DNA of 64,000 bases. Origin: Collybiopsis luxurians FD-317 M1 (taxonomy: Eukaryota; Basidiomycota; Agaricomycetes; Agaricales; Omphalotaceae). A model generated the notes under the pieces. That model had not been told where the DNA came from. It saw only the letters and a program-made list of their open reading frames with translations, and ran no database searches. The DNA lies in contig KN834751.1 in assembly GCA_000827265.1 (NCBI GenBank), forward strand, positions 688,113-752,112, given 5' to 3'. Positions 33,488 through 43,628 of this stretch are shown here, one piece after another (position 1 is the first letter of the stretch; the number at the start of each line of letters is the position of its first letter). The position numbers and the translations under genes were made by a program.

Positions 33488-34901
33488 TTAGAAGGACGTG
33501 GTAGAGTCAACTTCGATTGTGGGGACAATCGAAGCAATAAACTTGAGGAAGACGACCAGATAAAAGTCGACCCGCATTCCCTCTACTTCTTCGTCATCTC
33601 CCGCAGATTTGTCGTCCTTCCCACCACCGCTCTTTCGACTGAACGGCCACTTTTTCTTTTCCTTTGGAGCTTTCTGTTGAGCGAGCTGCTCGGCTACGAC
33701 GCTGTTGTTCATCCGTTCGATGACTTTCTTCATGACGCTGGCGTGTTTGCATGGATGGACAGATGCTGCTTGTAAGGAAGCAGAATGAGGGAAGGGTTCG
33801 ATGGTGACAGTTTTGAAAGCATGGTCTGCTGAGACGTCTTGGAAGATTTGAGAGGGGGTTAATGGAGTTCGATTCTGCACAGGACGTAAATAGAAAATCC
33901 ATAGGACAAGATAACAGTGCGCACCTCGTCATAACCGAGAAGCCAGATTCGAGGAGTCTGATAGTACTTGTCGTATGTGATCATAACATCGTAAGTTCGG
34001 ACTTGAAGCAAATTTCCAGTCGCGACTTCGACTTGGCTGTGAATCGATTTTGAGAGAGCTGGATATGGGCCAAAGAAAGAATGATTACGCACCTAGCATC
34101 AATCACATTAGGAGTTGCTTTGGGCGCCGCAGTAGCCTCGTCTCCTTCCTCAAGATCTTCTTCCTCCATGTCCGGTATATCATCGATATCTGGAATATCT
34201 GAAGCGGGAGGGACGTTCCCTAGCGACATATTGCCTACGCCAGAGGCCAAGTCGTCATCCTGTGCGCTATCATCAGGAATATCAGCGATTTCCCCTAGGT
34301 TTGCCGCTGAATCCAAGTTTGCTTTGCGTCCGGCGTGCGTTTCGACCCACTCATCCCCATCGCCGCCTGCTGAAGAGTCTCCAAAGCTCAGTAAACGCTC
34401 AGCATCTTCGTCTGCATCGGTATACGCGAGAGATGTAGCGCGGCGGAGGCAAGGAACGCCTCGGGTGACAAGATATTGTTTATCGGCTGGAAGGAAGTCT
34501 CGGGCTTTTGCTGTGTCTCCCTTTTCCCTGTGAAAATCCTCATAAGTGAGCCCGATCAAGAGATCGGCGGTTTGAAGGACAGACCAGGTCCATACAGGAA
34601 ACTTGTACGTCAGAAAGTCGCCGGCAGCAACGAATTCCTCTGATGCAAAAATCAGCAAAAAACTGGTTAGAGAAACGTTCCCAAATCACCGGGAGTAATT
34701 CGCCCATGTTCTTTGAATTTACTTTCCTTCAGAACCTGATTTGCAGAGTCACCAGTCACCACAAGGCGCCACAGAGACGATACAGGCTCCTCACCGGGCT
34801 CAGATAATCACGAACGCTCCAGAATTGTTGCTGAAAAGGATATTGAGAACATGAGATATTGAGAATCTTAGTAGAGAGCGCCTTACTTGAATAGCATGCA
34901 T
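33488..34901 (-). CDS. ATG3: Autophagy E2-like enzyme Atg3
   Basis: Transfers Atg8 to phosphatidylethanolamine during autophagosome growth. Exons join to [20 protein letters not shown], then [12 protein letters not shown] and [19 protein letters not shown], the conserved N-terminal membrane-sensing helix and core. [16 protein letters not shown] follows, then a long acidic flexible loop ([19 protein letters not shown]). The E2-like domain resumes with [20 protein letters not shown] and the active-site motif VHPCKHA, with the catalytic Cys codon at 33749-33751. The C-terminal region is KKVIERMNN, a basic insert ([19 protein letters not shown]) and the final strand [17 protein letters not shown]. 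The first exon is only five codons; its ATG overlaps a second, out-of-frame ATG. Confidence 0.95.
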
Positions 34902-35324
34902 GGCGAACGAGTATAAGGTTGTGGTGAGGATCTGAACTGAGCAATCGATCTCACGTGCGGGGCAAATGGCTTTGGCGTTGATGGCAACCACCTTATTTCG
35001 CTTGCTCTGGCTTTCTTGCTTTCGTTCCCATTCACTATGGCAGCTTCCCAAAGACGCTCGAAAAGGAGCAAATTATCATGATGAGACAGTGTCTTTACGA
35101 AAGTTCCCGAAGGTTTGCATCAAACTATTCACAAGATATTCAGCGAAAGGTCAAGTTCTCAAATCTCTGGGATGCTGGCAAAGGCCGCTTTCGCAGGAGG
35201 AGGAGGTCGTCACTTTTGTTGAGGCGCCGTCAGGCTCCGACGAGTCTCAGGTTACATGTACAAAAGTGTTTACTCTAAGTAGCCCCTTTCCAAAATATTC
35301 AATTTTGCACCTTTACCACCAACG
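34902..35324. other. Divergent intergenic region ATG3 / HELIH gene
   Basis: 423 bp between divergent start codons. An open frame on the + strand from an ATG at 34966 runs 153 codons through it, overlapping the start of the next gene in another frame. I could not recognise it and treat it as non-coding. No other feature is seen. Confidence 0.4.
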
Positions 35325-36761
35325 ATGTCTGAATCTAACGATAATTCTCAGCCAAGCTTCGCCTTCGGAGTATTCTTTTCTCGTTCTTCTGGTCATTATA
35401 TTGACCTTCTTTCGCTGGACGATGTAACGCCCGAGCTTCGAAGGAGCGCAGAAGAAATTGCCCACCACTACGTCGAGCTCCTCCGAGTCCTGTTTGTTGA
35501 AAATTCTACCGGTAGTCCAGGATACAGATCCATCCAAGATGGTTTTACAGCTGCCTGCGAAGGGCTCAGCGTGGAAGAATGGGAAGCCTTATCCGCAGAT
35601 AAACAAGATGAACTCCGTCGACACCATTGTTCCTTCTACTCCCCCTTATCGCAGTACAGCCGCCAGCCACCATCTATTGTAATCTACATTGGTGGTCCAC
35701 AAAACACTTTAGCTGCCCCGCCTTCTGTTGCAGCAGCACTGGCGTCAGGTAGTTCTGCCAATCTCTCGGATGTTGAACCCTGGGACCCTGTGTGGGACAA
35801 CGCTATGAACACAGCAGAGTTACCAGTCAGCTGGGGCTGGCATACCCGAGACAGGAAGGTGTCGTATAATACAAACAACTATATTTTCATTTCTGGACTC
35901 TATGCCCTTTGGCCCTTGCTCTGGGGGAAGGAACTTCGAACAGCTTCCAGAGTTCAGATGGAAAAAATACGGGTCACACATCTCAAAGTCGTGTTGTTTC
36001 ATGAACTCATACATGCAGCAAGATCGTTGGTAAGTTGAACACATCACTTTGGGAGTGAAACTCTATTGAACACAATAGCTACATGGTCTAATGCACCTGA
36101 CACCTCTGAAATGTATAGACCACTCTGAAAATGCCAAGTCTGATGGTGGCAAAGCTGGACGGCTTGGAGAAAAAATTGCATTTGGAACGGTGGTGTGCCT
36201 GTCTCTATGTAAGTGGCATGTTTTCCTCTCATTCTAACCTGATTATATTTGCATGTAGGCAAAGGAAAACTTCTGATTTTTGAATGTGAAAATAATGAGG
36301 ATCGTACTCCCTTTGAGATCCAGTCGAGAGTCTGGGAGAATTTGTTCCACGTGATGGGATGTAGGCTCCCAGTCAATGAGCCTCGACGTGACCTGTCGAT
36401 ATTCATCCCTATGAATGAACGATATAAAGCTCACTGCGATGTGAACACATCAGAAGTTGATGTTCGAGGACTTCCTGTTCATTATCAGCCCATTCTTGCC
36501 CCTGCCATACCCCGAAGTGAGCCTGTGCCCCCAGAAGTTCTCAGAAACAGCCTCGGCTTCCCAAATCTCATCCGCTGTGTCGTCAGTGATGTAAGTACTT
36601 CTTTCCTCTTTGTACAATAATTATTTGATCATTGAATCTGTCCATAGTGGAGACTGGGGATTCGGGGGATGACACCTGAGCTATTGGCACAGATTGATGC
36701 ACAGGTTGAATCTGCCGGAAAAGAATCCGAGTCGCGCCAAAGTGAGGATGTAGAGGTGTAA
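35325..36761 (+). CDS. Putative zinc metallopeptidase-like protein (HELIH motif)
   Basis: A protein of about 400 residues, not recognised by name. The ATG at 35325 opens MSESNDNSQPSFAFGVFFSR. A YIFISGLYAL stretch precedes HLKVVLFHELIHAARSL, in which HELIH (codons 36000-36014) is a perfect HExxH zinc-protease core in a helix. After an intron, GKAGRLGEKIAFGTVV could offer a downstream Glu as the third metal ligand, the gluzincin pattern. The C-terminal part (LLIFECENNEDRTPFEIQSR, LFHVMGC, YQPILAPAIPRSEPVPPEV) is polar. It has no signal peptide, so is probably intracellular. At least three short introns are present. It diverges from ATG3. Peptidase activity is inferred from the motif only. Confidence 0.75.
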
Positions 36762-37293
36762 ATGGAGTATTCAAGCGGCATAGACTGAACAAGCCATTTT
36801 ATTTCTACTAAGTACGTAATATTCCGACTCGCAATTATCATCACGTATATTTCTCTGGATTTGTGGTTGCAAATGGACCGAAATTAGTTAGACTTTGAGC
36901 CTCAAGTATCGGTAATGAAAAGGTAGGTTATGACTTTTGCGTAGTCTACTGAGCAAGGACTTAGCGCTTCCAAATTGTGACCCTCCGCTGCAACCCTGCT
37001 ATCAATTGGTAGTGGACCTAGAGCTGATACTTTGACAATGAGCGAGCTTTCTGGGGTGACGGGACCGCGGAGATGAATGTCGAAAGCTTGCACACCTTGG
37101 AAGTTAGAACCTTTGTTTATTTTGCAGATGCATTGGATGCATCGACCCGACAGTAGCCATCACGTGCTAGGCGTGGGTTTAACCACCTACTACCAGTACC
37201 ACTGCAAGCGTGTATATCCGAGTGAAAGACCTGCCTCTTGCATCTTATAGAGTTTCCGGTCGCTGAGAAAACGTAAATGAGAAGGAATGGTAC
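36762..37293. other. Intergenic, no gene supported
   Basis: Sequence between the metallopeptidase-like gene and the MITE. A minus-strand open frame at 36902-37093 reads like protein for about 50 residues (HLRGPVTPESSLIVKVSALG) but has no clear start, stop context or splice partners. I cannot support a gene. Confidence 0.4.
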
Positions 37294-37500
37294 CAGGGGG
37301 CAACCACACGGTCAACGTAATGTTCCCATGCCTTCATTTTACACCTTTCCGCCGAGATGCCAGAATACGCGCCAATATCATTGCAGCGGCATCACGGCGA
37401 AAGGGTTTAAGATTTACTGAAACGGGAAGGCATGAGAACATTACGTTGACCTTTTGATCCTGAAATTCGTTTCAGCGCTTGCGCGTGTGGTTGCCCCCTG
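37294..37500. mobile_element. hAT-type MITE, complete, with 8-bp target duplication
   Basis: A 207-bp non-coding element. Perfect 17-bp terminal inverted repeats begin CAGGGGGCAACCACACG (37294-37310 and the complement at 37484-37500). Identical AATGGTAC direct repeats flank it at 37286-37293 and 37501-37508. A further 24-bp inner inverted repeat with one mismatch (37311-37334 versus 37427-37450), plus CGCC-GATGCC complementarity in the middle, lets the element fold back on itself. An 8-bp target duplication with CAGGG termini is the hAT pattern. It has no coding capacity. Confidence 0.93.
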
Positions 37501-37677
37501 AATGGTACGTTCTACTTTTTGTACTGCATTCTGCAGGTACTGGTCCGAACTTGAAGTTTCATCGCGGGATCCTGCCTCGAGGCGTTATGTATTTTTCTCA
37601 TCTCGTAGTCAGTTACTCGGGGCTCATTCACTCAAGACGATTCGGATGAGGGGGTACACATATCGTACAACAAATTT

Positions 37678-38340
37678 TTAGTCGCTCAACTTCACTACCC
37701 ACGTCTCCGCACAAGCGTCCGTTCCAGGAAGTAACCTCATCTTCTGAAAATCATCCGCCTTTTCCAACCCTCTAAATATCGTCTCGTCGCCCAGCCAATC
37801 TATCCTTTTCAACGCTTTATCAGGGTCCGTTTCTCCCCGCCTCTTCGCCGCCCTCTCAATCCTCTCCCTAACCTTCTTTTCTCCGACAATCAGCCCCCAT
37901 TCAGAATCTGCAATATGCTCCTGCAGTGCCGAAAATAGCGCATCCCAAACTGCCTCGCATGTTATCGGTGTGTGCGATTTGATATCGATCGACCAGGGGA
38001 AGGCTTTTGAGATTAAGCGCATATGGTGCACTGGCATCGCCATGGCGTATACACCTGCGTATGCATAGAAAGTAGATGCGTTCATGCCCACCCGAGCTTT
38101 CTGTCTAAGGTCGAGTTTCAGGGTGGTGCTGTCGGATGCGAGAATGTGATGTAGACTGGGGTATTTTGCGGATCGGGTAGGAGCTGGAAAATGAACCATC
38201 ACCATCTGCGGTTTCAGGTTGATATCTACAAGACGAGGGTAATTACCTGGTGGGGGTATCTGGTATCCTGGTCCATAATACGAATTTGGAGGATAGTATG
38301 GCTGAGGAGGATAGTATCCTGGGTATGGATAAGGATTCAT
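37678..38340 (-). CDS. DUF6699-like protein
   Basis: Single-exon protein of 220 residues. The open frame extends upstream only from a TTG; the first ATG is at 38340 (MNPYPYPGYYPPQPYYPPNS). A Pro/Tyr-rich head is followed by a compact domain: a strand pair with TTLKLDLRQKA, then AMPVHHMRLISKAFPWSIDI and TCEAVWDALFSALQEHI. This is the usual order in the DUF6699 family abundant in agaricomycetes (LDLRQP, then PWxIxV, then VxDVLxAIyxxL). The tail contains basic helix KKVRERIERAAKRRG and LPGTDACAETWVVKLSD. Role unknown. It is a relatively isolated gene next to the MITE. Confidence 0.78.
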   Translation of the reverse strand: MNPYPYPGYYPPQPYYPPNSYYGPGYQIPPPGNYPRLVDINLKPQMVMVHFPAPTRSAKYPSLHHILASDSTTLKLDLRQKARVGMNASTFYAYAGVYAMAMPVHHMRLISKAFPWSIDIKSHTPITCEAVWDALFSALQEHIADSEWGLIVGEKKVRERIERAAKRRGETDPDKALKRIDWLGDETIFRGLEKADDFQKMRLLPGTDACAETWVVKLSD

Positions 38341-39859
38341 CGTGGTGATGGTGAATGTACGAGAGCACGCGTGAATTATTTTCACGACATGAGAGTCGCC
38401 TATATATGTGGCGTCTAAATGCGAATTTACCAACAGATGAGGCAGTGTCAGCCTCTGTCAGGGCCTACACGAGGCCACAGGCAATGCTGGAGTTAAGGAC
38501 TCGGACGTGAGATGCGTAAGCTACGTCAGAAAGCGTCAAGTTTTGAAATCCACAGACAGCAGTGATGCAGAGTCAGTCATAATTAGTATTACCTCTACCT
38601 CTGCCGCTGAAGTTCGTCTTATCCGAAAACAGTCGAGACAGGCCTGAAGGCAATATGAGTCAGCCTTGTGGAAGAAAACCCACCAATGAGCGTTATGGTA
38701 GTTTTGGGAGTTCAAAGCTCCGCGCCGATGCAGTACGTACCTTACTCCGAGCTAGAATTCTCGCCTATGGAAAAAATAGGACATACAAATTTACGGGGTA
38801 ATAAGCTTATTCGTTCGGCAACACGATAAATAGCCAATCCAATGTCAAACACCGCCCGGAAAATGAAGGGTCAGTAATTTGTGATTGATCAAGAGCTCTA
38901 AGCGCTGGTTAATCATATGGGGAGAGGCAAAATAAAACGATTCCAGTGCTTGTCCGGTGCTCTATATTCAGTATATTAAGTAGACACGGCATTGCCTCTC
39001 GAAGGCACGTATCCACAGCTTTGGCATCGCTGAGGGAAAGCGGAAGCAAGCAAAATGAAAGATTCTCGTAAAATTAGAAGCACTCTAGGACCACCGAGAC
39101 CGAACCCCTTCACGGCAAGCCGCACAAAATACACCTTTGTCTCATCAATCAACCTCCTAACCGACGAAGAGCATTTCAACAGCCTTGAGATTTCCCAACA
39201 GCCTGAGTGTGCCAGCGAGAGCCCACTCCTTGATTTCGTCCCCGAGACAGTTGTATAATAAAGTTGCCGTCGCTATCGAGCCGGTTTCCATCGGAAACTC
39301 CAGCGCCTACATATGTTAGTACTCGTCTTTCGAAAGTATACGTTATTGGATTTGCGTCAAATGCGCGGCTAGATGAAAACTTAAGTTGTGTTTTTCACAA
39401 TTCGAAACAAGAGTCCATGAACGTAAATGGAGGCGGGGAATATCTGATTCCGCCCATATGTATGGCCAGGCACACTAGTGTCAGTACTGGGGATATGTAA
39501 GATCGATACGAGGTTAAAGAAAAAAAGAATATCATCTACTTTTCCGTATGCAGTAGCTCTGTCCGCTGAAAACGCTATTCGATTAACAACGAATCGTACT
39601 ATGCTAGTATCGGGGTCAGAGTTATACACTAGAAAGATAAAAGAGGTTCTGGGCGGAATTCGTCGACATATCCGTGTCTAGAGATTCAATTTTGAGAAAT
39701 TCCCTTCTTTCGGTTTTACGTAAAACAGTAAAACAGATTTCATTGACTGACTATGCTGCATAAAGACATGATCATGACCACTCGGGCCAGGTTCGGACCG
39801 GATTTATGGCAAATTTTCAAGCGCCTGAGCAGGCGTCCAACTTCCTTTCTGAGGGCAAG
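38341..39859. other. Long intergenic region
   Basis: About 1.5 kb with many short overlapping open frames on both strands and no recognisable product. Base composition is AT-leaning toward 38.8-39.8 kb. I find no RNA gene or complete repeat. Confidence 0.45.
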
Positions 39860-41488
39860 TTAAGGTAATATACACAGTCCGTAAGAATGAGTCAGCATTG
39901 GTCCTTTGATTGTCACGTCCACTAGTTCGAGTTGGTCATCCCTCTCATTCCTTTGCACTGTTACCCGCTGTCTCCTCATCCGTTCGGCCTGAACCCAAAA
40001 CGCAGGTTTCCCACGTCCTCGTTCCCGATTCTGCTCCCCCATACAAAGAATGAGCAATTGAACACCTTTCCTGGATGAACCTTTCTGTGATACCTCCTCC
40101 CACACTTCCCGAGCAAAAGCTTCATCGGCTTTTTGATAACATTCCATTCTCTGACGCTGGCGAATGATCACTCGGTCATCATCAGGTATGCTTTGGTTCA
40201 AACTTTCGGAGATTAGCTGCCTGCTTGCAGCATGGTATGCTAGACCAAGATCCATATGAACTGTCAATTCTCGAAGATTAATGGATTGGCGTAAAATGTC
40301 ATAATATGCGCGTTCTTGTTCCATGTCCAGTGTCCTATCTATGTCTAGTGCAAAACTGGTCAATTTAGGGCAGTTATTGCAAATATTGTTGACTTCTTCA
40401 AGGGTGAGGCATACACGCATCGACCGCTTTGGAGCAGATTCTACTTGATGGAGAGATAAAGTCTCAAGAGAGGCACTGTGGTGGAGAAGGATAGTAGAAA
40501 GGATGGATGACCAAGGTCGGGAAGTATCCAACACGGCGGATAAAGTTTGTAATGGAGACAGAGAGCTGAGGAAAACTTTAAAAGCCGTTATCAGCTTATT
40601 CTGGGCATTCTTTCTGTCTTCAACCCAAGTTTCTTCGCGAAGCTTGACGTCAAGGTGCTTGAGCGAAGAGAGCCGAAAAGCTGAATCTTCAGCTGCAACG
40701 AACATAAAGTCGGACGTCAGCCAGCCGCTTTTCAATGTCGCAAGTTGGTCCAGAGCGATGTAGGTGCTAAGGTTCTTCAAAACAACGGCATTTCCTGAGT
40801 CCATTTCTAGCGACTTGATAGCCTTACGCCTGGGTTTATCGACCTCAAATTTTCGCATTTCCGCATTTCGAATGTCCCTCTCTTCCAACGTAAATGCGTA
40901 CCCATCGCCACTGTCTGCATGGCGGGATGTTTGGGAGATAGACTCCAAGTGAGGCGAGAGTTTTACAATGCGGTCAAATGCTGCAAGACGATAGTCCGCA
41001 TCAGAACTTCCACCAGTGATAAAGTAACCATGAAGTGAACGAAGACAAGGAGAGATTGCTAGCACTTCCTCTACTGGATCACCGCATACCCTGTCTTCGG
41101 CGGTCCTAGTCCAATTCCGAATGTGTAGATGGGTAGTTGGATGATGAGAGTGAAGAGTGTTGAGAATGATAATAGGTATTTGCTCGGGACAGTCAAAAGT
41201 AAACGACGTAAGACGCGGAATCCGGATTAGTAGTTCATTGAGCGAATCCCATTTGTTCGAAGTCTCATCAAGCTCACGTCTGCTACGACATCGCCGGTAG
41301 TAGACCGAATTCTTTACGGTGATATCGCGCATAATGGAAAAAATAGCCGCTTCGGGGCTATCCTTGAGCCAAGATTCGACTTGAGCCAAAGTAGCTGCTT
41401 GCCTGTCGCCTGCTTCATAGTGCAGGACACATGAACGATGTAACACTGGCAAAGTAGCATTATGCAAGGCCCGATTGGCGTACAACAT
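39860..41488 (-). CDS. F-box/LRR-like protein, N-terminus unresolved
   Basis: One long exon of 542 residues from the ATG at 41488 (MLYANRALHNATLPVLHRSC). The opening resembles the end of an F-box helix (SLVSRSLHNATLPVLYR in related mushroom proteins). The frame stays open upstream through VSRRSLFS, so the true start may lie in an upstream exon. The body shows leucine-rich repeat spacing: LLIRIPRLTSFTFDCP, ISPCLRSLHGYF, LSSLKHLDVKL, SASLETLSLHQV, NCPKLTSFALDI, SINLRELTVHMDL. The likely role is substrate recognition in an SCF ubiquitin ligase, inferred from architecture. The C-terminus is basic (MRRQRVTVQRN). Such genes are numerous and fast-evolving in agaricomycetes. Confidence 0.72.
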   Translation of the reverse strand: MLYANRALHNATLPVLHRSCVLHYEAGDRQAATLAQVESWLKDSPEAAIFSIMRDITVKNSVYYRRCRSRRELDETSNKWDSLNELLIRIPRLTSFTFDCPEQIPIIILNTLHSHHPTTHLHIRNWTRTAEDRVCGDPVEEVLAISPCLRSLHGYFITGGSSDADYRLAAFDRIVKLSPHLESISQTSRHADSGDGYAFTLEERDIRNAEMRKFEVDKPRRKAIKSLEMDSGNAVVLKNLSTYIALDQLATLKSGWLTSDFMFVAAEDSAFRLSSLKHLDVKLREETWVEDRKNAQNKLITAFKVFLSSLSPLQTLSAVLDTSRPWSSILSTILLHHSASLETLSLHQVESAPKRSMRVCLTLEEVNNICNNCPKLTSFALDIDRTLDMEQERAYYDILRQSINLRELTVHMDLGLAYHAASRQLISESLNQSIPDDDRVIIRQRQRMECYQKADEAFAREVWEEVSQKGSSRKGVQLLILCMGEQNRERGRGKPAFWVQAERMRRQRVTVQRNERDDQLELVDVTIKGPMLTHSYGLCILP

Positions 41489-41735
41489 CGAGAAGAGCGA
41501 GCGTCTAGAGACGCCACGCAGCTGGACATTTATCTTAAGTTAGATTTTGATTGAATACTGACCAGTAGAGGAACGCACGAATAGCAGGATAATATAGAGA
41601 ATATCTACGTTCAATTTGTCCAGAGTGAATCTCTGGGAGGACATGGCGGGTCTTGAAAGCGCAAGGCTGTTTTTCTGGCTTTATGCTACTAGCTTGAAAA
41701 GCTGTGTTACTACTTTTGAAATAATTCAAATCATC

Positions 41736-41790
41736 ATCCATCCATCCATCCATCCATCCATCCATCCATCCATCCATCCATCCATCCATC
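41736..41790. repeat. (ATCC)n microsatellite
   Basis: About 13-14 uninterrupted copies of a CATC/ATCC tetranucleotide. It is likely length-variable between strains and lies in non-coding DNA. Confidence 0.97.
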
Positions 41791-42177
41791 AGTTCAACCC
41801 ACTTCCACTTCCTGCCTTTGTCCTTAGGAGTGATCACCGGAGTGATCAGAGCTATAAGCCATCCCGCCGTCCCGGCGGTTTTGATGTGATGGTTTACAGG
41901 GGAATCAGTCAATATTTCCCAGTGTATATCAGAGGAATATCAGAATGCGGCAGATGAACACTGGATGAACACACGTTGGAGGTAAAGGGTTGCGAAGGCA
42001 GCGAGCCACTATTCCTCCGAACTCGCTCATTGTTCTATTTCATTAACTCTATCACTTGCACTTTTTCTGTCTGAACAGCATATTGAAATGCGCTACTAGT
42101 ACTTGTAGTTTCATTGATCTTGGATAGTAATTTTCAATTTTGGTCATCACGGCATCTTAGCGGCATTGAAGACAACC

Positions 42178-42257
42178 ACTCGGATTATTCGGAGCATCTG
42201 ATTGATCCAGCTCTTACACTCGGATTATTCGGAGTATCTGATTGATCCAGCTCTTAT
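42178..42257. repeat. 40-bp tandem duplication
   Basis: Two adjacent 40-bp units beginning ACTCGGATTATTCGGAG. They differ at two positions (GCATC versus GTATC internally, and the last base C versus T). The near identity indicates a recent duplication. Confidence 0.95.
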
Positions 42258-42295
42258 CCAGCCTGAAGCTTGAAGTCCGGGATCAAAATACCAAC

Positions 42296-42450
42296 CTAAT
42301 GTTCTCATGCCTCCCATTTCAGTAAATCTTAGACCCTTTCGCCGTGATGCCGCTATGCGCGCTAATATCATTGTTGCGGCATCGCGGCGGGAGGGTATGG
42401 TTTACATTTTGATCCCAATTGATCCCGAACTTGATTTCAGCGCTTGCGTT
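42296..42450. mobile_element. Decayed relative of the hAT MITE
   Basis: Matches the interior of the 37294-37500 element. It shares AATGTTCTCATGCC, TTTCAGTAAATCTTA, CCCTTTCGCCGTGATGCC (present in reverse complement in the first element), GGCATC-CGGCG, and TTTTGATCC followed by ATTTCAGCGCTTGCG. The CAGGGGG termini are not visible and no target duplication was found, so it is a degraded or rearranged copy. The edges given are approximate. Confidence 0.75.
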
Positions 42451-42878
42451 CCCAAAGCCTGACCCACAGTGTGGCTCAAAGTATGGCTCGAACTCCGAGC
42501 CACGAGCAGAGTGACCCAGCGGCTCAAAGTCTGAGGTTCCCGGACGCCCTCGTTCCCATGAGCTTTTGTCCCTGTTGTCCCAATTCCCTACACGGATGAT
42601 TCGGCAGCAATGCCGTGAATGACAAAGGTTGAAATTTGTGGGCTTGCCCAAAAATGCTGCTTCAACTTGTATGGTGGTCTGCATACAGGAGACTGGCGAA
42701 AGTTCTGATTATTGCCTAATTGCATTGGGAAGAAGCAAGACCAATGGTCGCCAAGCGACTTGAACAAAAAGTCTAGCAAGGTCTCGTTTAGTTGAGAGCT
42801 GATTAAGATACAGAAACGACTTCGTGCCAGCCACTGTGACGCATTGGCAAGAATGCCATGACACTTAAATAAAACCCT

Positions 42879-42971
42879 GGGCCTGAGCGGGAATTGAACC
42901 GGGGACCTCGTCTAATCGAACAAGCCAACGCAACACCTGAACAACGAATCATACGCCTAGACCATCAGGTC
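42879..42971 (-). pseudogene. tRNA-Pro-like sequence, probably degenerate
   Basis: The minus strand reads GACCTGATGGTCTAGGCGTA at the 5' end and CCCGGTTCAATTCCCGC then TCAGGCC at the 3' end, close to the acceptor, D and T arms of fungal tRNA-Pro. However, the acceptor has an A-C mismatch at 2-71, the T stem has two C-C mismatches, and the anticodon arm is enlarged by about 20 nt. No normal Pro anticodon follows a U33; the candidates read UCA or CAG. An intron-bearing functional gene is not excluded, but a relic fits better. Confidence 0.6.
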
Positions 42972-43015
42972 CTGTTTCTTCCTATCGGCCCTCAGGCCTC
43001 ATTTCCTAATATTTC

Positions 43016-43628
43016 ATGGTTAGAAACTTGAATTTCGAGCTAGTTTTGGCAGACCAGTTGGAAGAAGCAATCAAGCTGGAGCTAGATGGTATCGAATATT
43101 CTGCTATCAGTGCTGATCATGTCATATTCAATGATTTACAGGATATCCAGCCGATGAAGCTGCATCGCTGGAGTCATTTCAGTAAATGCAACCTTTTCCG
43201 ACTTGCTCAGATAAAATTTGACTTTGGATGTACATAGATATCGTCAATCCCAAGCTGGAGATCTCTTCCTTGGCGCATTTGAAATCTCCCCGAACGTAAA
43301 CCTCATCGGATTTATCTGTGGAACTCGCGCCCCTGGCTCGACACTTACTCATGAATCCATGTCACGTCACGTTCCCGACGGTTCTTCCATCTGCGTCCAT
43401 TCCGTTTGTGTCTCGAGGTCTCATCGAAGGCAGGGCGTCGCGCTTGCACTTCTGAAGGAGTATATCGAGAGAATGCATAAAATTTCGACACCAAAAGTTG
43501 GTCAGATTCTCCTCATAGCCCATGAGGAACTGATCCCTCTTTACGAGAAAGCCGGTTTCGAGCTCGTAGGGAAAAGCGTCGTGCAACACGGGGCGCGGCC
43601 TTGGTACGAGATGAGATGTGATTTATGA
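43016..43628 (+). CDS. GNAT acetyltransferase, serotonin/polyamine N-acetyltransferase-like
   Basis: Acetyl-CoA-dependent N-acetyltransferase of 167 residues from three exons (43016-43088, 43142-43181, 43238-43628). The joined sequence LELDGYPADEAASLESFQYR is the signature of the AANAT/Paa1-type arylalkylamine and polyamine acetyltransferases. It is followed by AGDLFLGAFE and the acetyl-CoA binding motif A region ICVHSVCVSRSHRRQGVALA (R-x-x-G at RRQGVA). The C-terminal LIAHEELIPLYEKAGFELVG has the conserved Tyr that acts as general acid in GNATs. Both introns restore the motif exactly, which validates the model. The exact amine substrate cannot be told. Confidence 0.92.

Larger units (their letters stand above)
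41489..42878. other. Repeat-rich intergenic region
   Basis: Between the LRR gene and the tRNA-like relic. It contains the ATCC microsatellite, the 40-bp tandem pair and the decayed MITE relative listed separately. No protein gene is supported. Confidence 0.6.

Noticed and set aside
34966..35427. 153-codon + strand frame starting with ATG between ATG3 and the HELIH gene
   Set aside because: It overlaps the next gene's coding start in a different frame, has no recognisable content and would leave no promoter for either neighbour.
36902..37093. Possible exon fragment upstream of the MITE, minus strand
   Set aside because: It reads plausibly for about 50 residues, but no start, splice sites or companion exons can be found. 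Noted only as possible relic.
41736..41790. CATC array as a CRISPR-like or satellite structure
   Set aside because: It is a simple tetranucleotide microsatellite with no spacers.
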